From: CAYTAP01 sp964435775
GTDB lineage: Bacteria; Planctomycetota; Phycisphaerae; Tepidisphaerales; Tepidisphaeraceae
Assembly: GCA_964435775.1 (NCBI GenBank)
Contig: CAYTAP010000081.1
Location: 1 to 18,321 of the forward strand
DNA length: 18,321 bases
Direction: 5' to 3'
Shown piece after piece: positions 13,683 to 18,321 of this stretch. The stretch's first letter is position 1, and the number at the start of each line of letters is the position of its first letter. The notes under the pieces were generated by a model. That model was not told where the DNA came from. It ran no database searches and worked only from the letters and a program-made list of their open reading frames with translations. The position numbers were made by a program, and so were the translations under genes.

Positions 13683-14543
13683 TCACTCCCCTCCCCTGCC
13701 GCGCCTTCCATCGTCCGCATCATACGCGGCATCGGCATCCGCGCCTTTGACTTCGATGCGTTCGATGGCGAGCGTTTTGCCGCTGTTTTCGTCGATCTCC
13801 GCGAGCACGCCGCAGAGGCGGACATCGCCGGTGGCGACGTCGAAGGGCTGGGGCATCGCGGTGGTCATGTATTGCAACACCCGCTCCTTGCGCCGGCCGA
13901 GGACCGAGTCATATGGCCCGGTCATGCCCAGGTCGCTGATGTACCCCGTGCCGCCGGGAAGAATCGTGGCGTCGGCGGTGGGGATGTGGGTGTGGGTTCC
14001 GAAGACGAGCGAGCAGCGCCCGTCGAGCCAATGGCCCATCGCCACCTTCTCGCTCGTCGCCTCGGCGTGAATCTCGCCGATGATGATGCGGACATGGGAG
14101 GGAAACTGCGTGAGCAGGCGATTGGCGGCGCGGAAGGGATCGTCGGCCGGGAGGTTGACGAAGATTCGCCCGAGCAGCGTGAACACGCCGACGGAGAAGG
14201 CCGGGTGATCGTCGCCCGCTTCGATGTGGACGACAGTTGAGCCGTTGCCGGCCGCCTCGGGGGACAGATTGGCCGGGCGGATGATTCGATCGGACGTTTT
14301 TAAGAGGGGGATGATGTCGTTGCGGCGAAAGGCGTGATCGCCAAGGGTGACGACATCGACGCCGTAGGAACGAATCTTGTTGAACAGGCTTGGCGTGATC
14401 CCCGAACCGCCGGCGATGTTCTCGGCGTTGGCGATGACGAGATGAACCCCGCGCTCTTTGACGAGCTGCGGCAGTTTCTGATGAAGCACCGTCCGCCCCG
14501 GCCGGCCGACGATATCACCAAGGCATAGAATCCGTACGGGCAT
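13683..14543 (-). CDS. YmdB-family metallophosphoesterase (2',3'-cyclic nucleotide phosphodiesterase-like)
   Basis: Predicted calcineurin-like phosphodiesterase of 286 residues (TIGR00282/YmdB family; Bacillus YmdB hydrolyses cyclic nucleotides and affects biofilm and motility decisions). The family ligands are visible: D10 in LGDIVGRPGR, E41 and N42 in ANAENIAGG, H159 in EIHAEATSEK, and H184 and H186 in GTHTHIPTAD, followed by GMTGPYDSVLG. The usual GNH motif reads GDH (D69, H70), and the following WDKK is replaced by FRRN. The ATG at 14543 is chosen because the fold begins MPVRILCLGD; the frame upstream reads through a dispersed repeat. A TATACT 7 nt before the ATG suggests a leaderless message. 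The C-terminal 15 residues are Asp/Gly/Arg-rich and probably variable. Confidence 0.88.
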   Translation of the reverse strand: MPVRILCLGDIVGRPGRTVLHQKLPQLVKERGVHLVIANAENIAGGSGITPSLFNKIRSYGVDVVTLGDHAFRRNDIIPLLKTSDRIIRPANLSPEAAGNGSTVVHIEAGDDHPAFSVGVFTLLGRIFVNLPADDPFRAANRLLTQFPSHVRIIIGEIHAEATSEKVAMGHWLDGRCSLVFGTHTHIPTADATILPGGTGYISDLGMTGPYDSVLGRRKERVLQYMTTAMPQPFDVATGDVRLCGVLAEIDENSGKTLAIERIEVKGADADAAYDADDGRRGRGGE

Positions 14544-14550
14544 GGATGGG

Positions 14551-14556
14551 AGTATA
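14551..14556 (-). promoter_or_regulatory. candidate -10 element for leaderless YmdB-family gene
   Basis: TATACT (five of six consensus bases) ends 7 nt before the ATG at 14543, placing the expected transcription start on the ATG itself. The -35 region is poor. Confidence 0.35.
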
Positions 14557-14604
14557 GGAACCGCGCCCGGCTTGTACATCCATTGGAGCGTATCAACATG
14601 GGGA

Positions 14605-14656
14605 TGGAGGGCGTCGCTCCCGCGACGCCACGGCGTTGCGGGAGCAACGCCCTCCA
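14605..14656. repeat. palindromic dispersed repeat, GGAGGGCG family, copy 2
   Basis: TGGAGGGCGTCGCTCCCGCG on the left and CGTTGCGGGAGCAACGCC plus CTCCA on the right form a near-perfect inverted repeat of about 52 nt. The right half matches copy 1 at 1673-1726 with a single change over 23 nt. It sits between two divergent genes. Confidence 0.75.
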
Positions 14657-14695
14657 ATGTCCATCGGCAGCAGCGGGCACTCCCTTGTCGCCCCA

Positions 14696-14724
14696 TATAC
14701 ATCGACGCGGGTGTCTCCTATGAT
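14696..14724 (+). promoter_or_regulatory. candidate lipA promoter
   Basis: TATACA (14696-14701, four of six) and TATGAT (14719-14724, five of six) with a 17-nt spacer. The expected start is about 5 nt before the lipA ATG, so the leader would be too short for a ribosome site, consistent with none being visible. Confidence 0.4.
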
Positions 14725-14735
14725 CGGCCATTGCC

Positions 14736-15647
14736 ATGAGTATCACCCTGAACGTTCTATCGGCCACCGAACAGGAAGATCGCCCGCACGCCCGCAAGCC
14801 GTCGTGGCTCAAGATGAAAATGCCCGGCGGCGCGGAGTATTCGCGCCTGCTCAACCTCGTCAACGACCAGAAGCTGCACACGGTCTGCCAGTCGGCCAAA
14901 TGTCCGAACATGGGCGAATGCTGGAGCGCGGGGACCGCGACGCTCATGATCCTCGGCGATGTCTGCACGCGCTCGTGCGGATTCTGCCACATCAAGACCG
15001 GCCGCCCGCCGACGCTTGATCTCGATGAGCCGCGGCGGGTGGGGGAAGCGGTGGCCGCGATGGGGCTGGGGCACGCCGTCATCACCAGCGTCAACCGCGA
15101 TGAACTCAAGGACGGCGGCGCGGCCGTCTGGGCGGAGACAATCCGCCAGATCCGCCTCCAGTCCCCCGGCACCAATGTCGAGGTGCTCATCCCCGACTTC
15201 GCCGGCAACTGGGAGGCCTTGCAGCTTGTGCTTGATGAGAAGCCGGAGATTCTCAACCACAACATGGAGACGGTCCCGCGCCTCTACCATCGCGTGCGCC
15301 CGCAGGCGAAGTATCACCGCTCGCTCAAGCTGCTCCAGATCGCCAAAGAGCAGGGACTGGTCACGAAGACCGGCATGATGCTCGGCCTGGGCGAGGAGGC
15401 CGATGAGATCGACCGCGTGCTCGATGACCTGGTCGCCATCGGCTGCGAAATCCTGACGCTCGGCCAATACCTCCAGCCGACGCTCAAACACCTGCCCGTC
15501 GAGCGCTGGGTGACGCCCGAGGAGTTCCGCGAATGGAAAATCCGCGGGGAGGACAAGGGCCTGCGCCACGTCGAATCCGGCCCGCTCGTCCGCAGCTCCT
15601 ATCACGCAGAAAAACAGGTGCGGGCGCGGGATGAGGCGGTGGGGTGA
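14736..15647 (+). CDS. lipA: lipoyl synthase
   Basis: Radical SAM enzyme that inserts two sulfurs into protein-bound octanoyl groups to make lipoyl cofactors of 2-oxoacid dehydrogenases and the glycine cleavage system. The product is 303 residues, the normal length. Both iron-sulfur motifs are intact: the auxiliary cluster C51-x4-C56-x5-C62 (VCQSAKCPNMGECW) and the radical SAM C77-x3-C81-x2-C84 (CTRSCGFCHI). The C-terminal GPLVRSSYHA carries the conserved R-S-S-Y serine that ligates the auxiliary cluster. LGQYLQPTLKHLPVERWVTP is also typical. The ATG at 14736 gives a standard N-terminus. No lipB is adjacent. Repeat E begins 18 nt after the stop. Confidence 0.96.
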   Translation: MSITLNVLSATEQEDRPHARKPSWLKMKMPGGAEYSRLLNLVNDQKLHTVCQSAKCPNMGECWSAGTATLMILGDVCTRSCGFCHIKTGRPPTLDLDEPRRVGEAVAAMGLGHAVITSVNRDELKDGGAAVWAETIRQIRLQSPGTNVEVLIPDFAGNWEALQLVLDEKPEILNHNMETVPRLYHRVRPQAKYHRSLKLLQIAKEQGLVTKTGMMLGLGEEADEIDRVLDDLVAIGCEILTLGQYLQPTLKHLPVERWVTPEEFREWKIRGEDKGLRHVESGPLVRSSYHAEKQVRARDEAVG

Positions 15648-15664
15648 GGAAGGGGGCGGGGGAG

Positions 15665-15842
15665 TTCACCACGGAGGGCACGGAGGGGAAAGCGGGATTC
15701 ACCGCGGAGACGCGGAGAACGCGGAGAATGCGATGCGCCACAAAGGCTCGAAGGCACAAAGTGGTTCACGCGAAGCCGCGAAGGCGCGAAGGCCAGATGC
15801 GGATTGAACCACGAAACCACGAGGACACGAAGGCCACGAAGC
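15665..15842 (+). repeat. composite CACGGAG-family array E
   Basis: At least four variants of the family stand in tandem: CACCACGGAGGGCACGGAG (15667-15685, identical to the start of repeats A and B), then TTCACCGCGGAGACGCGGAG, then CCACAAAGGCTCGAAGGCAC, then TTCACGCGAAGCCGCGAAGG, and finally ACCACGAAACCACGAGGACA with more CACGAAGGC units. All share a 9-10 nt rhythm. It fills about half of the 378-nt space between lipA and the convergent endonuclease gene. Confidence 0.75.
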
Positions 15843-16025
15843 GGTTCTTCGGCCTCTTGCGGGGGGGGAGTGAGGTTTGATCGTTCGGCGTGGATGCTCG
15901 CTTGTTGGATGTTCGATGTTCTGGATTGCCTGCCGGTCGCCGCGACACGCGCCAACGAAACGATTCCCGTCCCTCTTGGCTTTGCCCACCCTCGGGTTTC
16001 CCACATTCCTCCGGTCAGCTTCACT
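15843..16025. other. intergenic stretch without recognised gene
   Basis: From the end of array E to the stop of the endonuclease gene. The only structure noted is GTTGGATGTTCGATGTTCTG at 15903-15922, followed by GATTG, a short TGGATGTTC-like tandem repeat that resembles the other simple-unit repeats here. No terminator with a T-run is visible. Confidence 0.4.
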
Positions 16026-17135
16026 TCAGATCGTAGCGAGCAGCGCGGCCCACCGTCGTCGATGCTTGATGTCGGCCTTTTGCACATCCATTTCCCTGCC
16101 AACCTGCTGCAGGAACTCGCGACGACCGGCCTCGCCGAACAACACGAGGCATGACCCCATGAACTCCTCCCATTCAAGGACATAGAGGTTCTGGCCAGTC
16201 ACGAACTCGCGGCCAATGGCGTCCGTGACGCGCTGCGCATCATCATCGGCGGCGCCCCCTTGCACGAGAAACAGCAGTTCACGGATGCCCTTTTCCCGCG
16301 CCGCCGGCAGTTTGTCCTGGATATGCCGCAATTCAAGTTGCCGATCCTTGACCTCGACCGCCATGACGATTGCCCCGGACTCATCGACGCACTCAAGGTC
16401 GGCGGCGCTTCGGGTGCTCGCATCGGCGGCGTTCACGTTTCCCGCGCGAACTTCATTGAACAAATGAAAGCGAATGCCGATGACGCGGAAGATCGCCACG
16501 GCGACGGCCTGCAAACGCAATCCACCCGTCCGATCATTGAGGAAATCCCGAACGGTGGCGCGGGTTTGTTGCAAGCTGGCTCGATTGGGCACCGGGTAGG
16601 TGATGGACACCATGGCGAGCCGATCCTTGACCGCGTTCAACACCTCACGAACGAGGCCAACGATTTTTTGCGGATGGGCCTGGGCATAATCGAGCACCTT
16701 CATCAGGTCGTCGAATCCATCCTTGTCTTTCTGGGCCGGCCGCGCGGCGGGTTGGATTGCGGGGATCCTCAATGGATTGTTCAGGTACGGTTCGGCTGAT
16801 CCGCCGAGCACATTGTGGTTTTCACGGTCGAAGGGCACGATCACGCCGTGACAAATGCTGCGGGCGTCGAAGGCGCCGGCGAGACCGGAGCCCGCCTGCA
16901 CGCTCCTGCAATCCAATTCCGGCCGCGCCAGTTTGGAAAGCAGCTGCGTGGGAAGAACATATCGATAGGTTTTGGTCCTGGAGTTGATGGATCGGTGAAC
17001 GGCATCGCGGACGGCCGCATCGACCCCGGTGGGCACAGCGCCGGTGTTGACGAAAAGCCACTCGGATGCAAGGTGGCCCCGCACCAGTTCACCCAGTTTG
17101 ATCGCATCGTCCGGTTCGTTCAAAAGTTCACCCAC
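16026..17135 (-). CDS. type II restriction endonuclease, SacI family
   Basis: Predicted restriction endonuclease of 369 residues. The N-terminal half carries the wording typical of the SacI family: KTYRYVLPTQLLSKLA (55-70), VQAGSGLAGAFDARSICHGVIVPFD in pieces at about 79-103, then LGGSAEPYLNNP (110-121). A PD-(D/E)xK-like core is visible in the C-terminal half, with D246 or E248 in ADLECVDESG and the catalytic EVK at 261-263 (AVEVKDRQ). The GTG start at 17135 overlaps the methyltransferase stop by 16 nt, so the two are probably translationally coupled. The family call rests on remembered sequence wording; the recognition site cannot be read from the sequence. Its modification partner is the adenine methyltransferase immediately upstream. 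Confidence 0.8.
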   Translation of the reverse strand: MGELLNEPDDAIKLGELVRGHLASEWLFVNTGAVPTGVDAAVRDAVHRSINSRTKTYRYVLPTQLLSKLARPELDCRSVQAGSGLAGAFDARSICHGVIVPFDRENHNVLGGSAEPYLNNPLRIPAIQPAARPAQKDKDGFDDLMKVLDYAQAHPQKIVGLVREVLNAVKDRLAMVSITYPVPNRASLQQTRATVRDFLNDRTGGLRLQAVAVAIFRVIGIRFHLFNEVRAGNVNAADASTRSAADLECVDESGAIVMAVEVKDRQLELRHIQDKLPAAREKGIRELLFLVQGGAADDDAQRVTDAIGREFVTGQNLYVLEWEEFMGSCLVLFGEAGRREFLQQVGREMDVQKADIKHRRRWAALLATI

Positions 17136-18022
17136 AAGGATTCCTGGCGGGGCTGCTTGACGGAGTGCGCCTGCTTGATCGGCGCATCAATGCGCCTCCA
17201 CCCTTTGAACAGCATCTCGTACAAATCGGATTGGTACCCCGACACCGCGACGCGCCCCTTGACCCCGTGAAGCTTCGCGGCAAGGCATTCATGTTCATCA
17301 TCCGTGAGCTCGTATCCATACGCCTTGCTGTCGCCCCGGCTGCCATGGACATATGGCGGATCACAATAGAAGAGCGTTCCCTTCTCATCATACAGGTCGA
17401 TCAACTCCAGCGCCGGGCGATTTTCAATCTGAACGCGCAACAGCCGATCCGCGATCCCCGGCAAGGCTTCAACACTCCCCTGCCATCGGGACACCACGCC
17501 GCTCATCCCGGCCCTTGTCGTGTTTTTGCAATTGGCCCACCGCCCGAGCGATGCCGTCTGGGCCAGCCCCGTTCTCACCTGCCGCGCCCGGATGAAAAAA
17601 CGCCGCGCCCGCTCCATGTCGTCCAGATCGTACGGCTGCGATCCGCAGGCGATGGAGAACTCTTCGCGTGAAAAGGGGGTCAAGCCGATCCGACGGACGA
17701 GCTCCTCCGATTGATCGCGCAGGATGCGGAAGAAATTGACCACCTCGCCATCAAGATCGTTGTATGTTTCAACGGGTGATGGCGGGCGATTCAGCAAAAC
17801 GGCGGCGGAACCGGCGAACGGCTCACAGTAGTGGTGACACTCCGGCAACAACGGCAGCAACCAATCGAGATGGCTGAACTTCCCCCCATACCATCCGAAC
17901 GCAATTTTCTTCCGTCGCGGCGCGCGCAGATTCCTCACATCATCCATTTCCCGAACAAGCGTGACGGCAAAACCGTTCTCGATATTTGGTCTGGCCGCAA
18001 CAGGTGATGGGGCGCGTCGCAT
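17120..18022 (-). CDS. D12-class DNA adenine-N6 methyltransferase
   Basis: Modification enzyme of the restriction-modification pair, 300 residues, Dam-like (MethyltransfD12 family). The order of motifs is class alpha: FGWYGGKFSHLDWLLPLLP (42-60) with the SAM-binding GGK, CEPFAGSAAVLLN (66-78; motif I, usually PFxGxG), NDLDGEVVNFF (88-98), then a variable target-recognition region (about 110-200) and the catalytic DPPY at 221-224, with final ESLWVNF. The ATG at 18022 is set by AAGGAG 5 nt upstream; the frame is open a further 75 codons into GC-rich repeat sequence but shows nothing family-like there. Its gene precedes the endonuclease gene, an order that lets protection precede cutting. No separate controller (C) protein gene is seen. 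Confidence 0.92.
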   Translation of the reverse strand: MRRAPSPVAARPNIENGFAVTLVREMDDVRNLRAPRRKKIAFGWYGGKFSHLDWLLPLLPECHHYCEPFAGSAAVLLNRPPSPVETYNDLDGEVVNFFRILRDQSEELVRRIGLTPFSREEFSIACGSQPYDLDDMERARRFFIRARQVRTGLAQTASLGRWANCKNTTRAGMSGVVSRWQGSVEALPGIADRLLRVQIENRPALELIDLYDEKGTLFYCDPPYVHGSRGDSKAYGYELTDDEHECLAAKLHGVKGRVAVSGYQSDLYEMLFKGWRRIDAPIKQAHSVKQPRQESLWVNF

Positions 18023-18027
18023 GCGTT

Positions 18028-18033
18028 CTCCTT
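18028..18033 (-). promoter_or_regulatory. ribosome binding site of the methyltransferase gene
   Basis: AAGGAG on the minus strand, 5 nt before the ATG at 18022. It decides between this start and the longer open frame upstream. Confidence 0.75.
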
Positions 18034-18058
18034 GTGCCTTGGCGAGTGTAACCGCGCG

Positions 18059-18079
18059 GCCCGGGATGGCAACCCGGGC
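18059..18079. promoter_or_regulatory. hairpin in the leader of the restriction-modification operon
   Basis: GCCCGGG - 7-nt loop - CCCGGGC, a perfect 7-bp all-G/C stem, 37 to 57 nt upstream of the methyltransferase ATG. It may be an operator-like or RNA regulatory element, or another dispersed palindrome. Confidence 0.35.
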
Positions 18080-18113
18080 ATCCCGGCGAATGCACGGGGA
18101 CGGACCAATGCGG

Positions 18114-18194
18114 GGGGATGGGAGTCTTTTCACCCCTCGGAACGGGGAGGCGCGGGGGGCGGCCCCGGCGGGTGCGGCCAGGACTCCCATCCCC
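18114..18194. repeat. 13-bp perfect inverted repeat with GC-rich interior
   Basis: GGGGATGGGAGTC (18114-18126) and its exact complement (18182-18194) enclose 55 nt of very G/C-rich sequence. It lies upstream of the methyltransferase gene, next to the 21-bp array. Confidence 0.65.
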
Positions 18195-18215
18195 TTTCGA
18201 TTTCCTTGTCTGTCC

Positions 18216-18321
18216 TCGCCCATCACTTGACAGGCCTCGCACGTCACCTGTTAGTACTCGCGCGTCACTTGCCAGTCCTCGCACGTCACCTGCTAGTACT
18301 CGCACGTCACTTGCTAGTACT
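18216..18321. repeat. 21-bp tandem repeat array (runs off the right edge)
   Basis: Five units of exactly 21 nt at 18216, 18237, 18258, 18279 and 18300, consensus TCGCACGTCAC(C/T)TGCTAGTA plus C. A C or T at position 12 alternates strictly (T, C, T, C, T), suggesting a 42-nt higher-order unit. The first unit is the most diverged and the last two are nearly identical, so the array probably continues to the right. On the minus strand one frame is open and would read VLASDVR-like heptapeptides; no gene start or family supports translation. Confidence 0.85.

Noticed and set aside
17940..18305. 121-residue minus-strand frame through the 21-bp array (LAGDVRG-like heptapeptides)
   Set aside because: It overlaps the methyltransferase start region in another frame and passes through palindromes. 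Exact 21-nt units keep any stop-free frame open, so openness is not evidence of coding.
18216..18321. Possible CRISPR array
   Set aside because: The 21-nt units are directly adjacent, with no unique spacers and no cas genes nearby.
1..18321. tRNA or rRNA genes in intergenic regions
   Set aside because: No GGTTCRANTCC-type T-loop with a matching acceptor stem was found by eye in any gap, and no rRNA sequence was recognised.

Overview
The window looks like a chromosomal segment of a GC-rich planctomycete, probably Phycisphaerae-like. This is inferred from the style of the ribosomal, TrxB and LeuB proteins, from several genes without Shine-Dalgarno sequences, and from the many short dispersed repeats between genes. 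No rRNA, tRNA, CRISPR array, transposase or integrase was found.

Layout. (1) Positions 1-1660, minus strand: a ribosomal/tRNA-modification operon, rpsP-trmD-rplS, with rplS cut by the left edge and a good sigma70-type promoter ahead of rpsP; rimM is not in its usual place. (2) 1760-4124, minus: trxB and a LeuB-type dehydrogenase, separated by a hairpin-like pair of CACGGAG repeats. (3) 4501-5479, plus: a membrane-anchored Mrr-type nuclease with a C-terminal zinc ribbon, preceded by a short unexplained ORF and bracketed by inverted CACGGAG-family repeats. (4) 5596-9785, minus: a haem A / cytochrome oxidase assembly block, ctaA-ctaB-blue-copper lipoprotein, followed by a frameshifted ABC ATPase gene with no permease. 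(5) 9921-10775, minus: tyrA; 11012-12067, plus: accA, divergent from it. (6) 12129-14543, minus: a HigA/Xre-like regulator, a DUF456 membrane protein and a YmdB-family phosphodiesterase; 14736-15647, plus: lipA. (7) 16026-18022, minus: a two-gene restriction-modification system (adenine methyltransferase followed by a SacI-type endonuclease), with a hairpin and a 21-bp tandem array upstream that runs off the right edge.

The genes are mostly housekeeping: translation, thiol redox, leucine and tyrosine synthesis, fatty acid and lipoate synthesis, and haem A. Two DNA-restriction loci are set among them, and both lie next to repeat elements. CtaB and CtaA act in succession (haem B to O to A), and the copper lipoprotein, whose start overlaps the ctaB stop, plausibly works in the same respiratory context. 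The least ordinary features are the intergenic repeats: at least eight families, some built of 7-, 9- or 21-nt units and several forming long hairpins, two of which supply the stop codon of the neighbouring gene. I saw no clearly new multi-gene system. The best leads are the repeat-bracketed Mrr gene beside a broken ABC operon, the amicyanin-like protein coupled to ctaB, and the heptamer hairpins.
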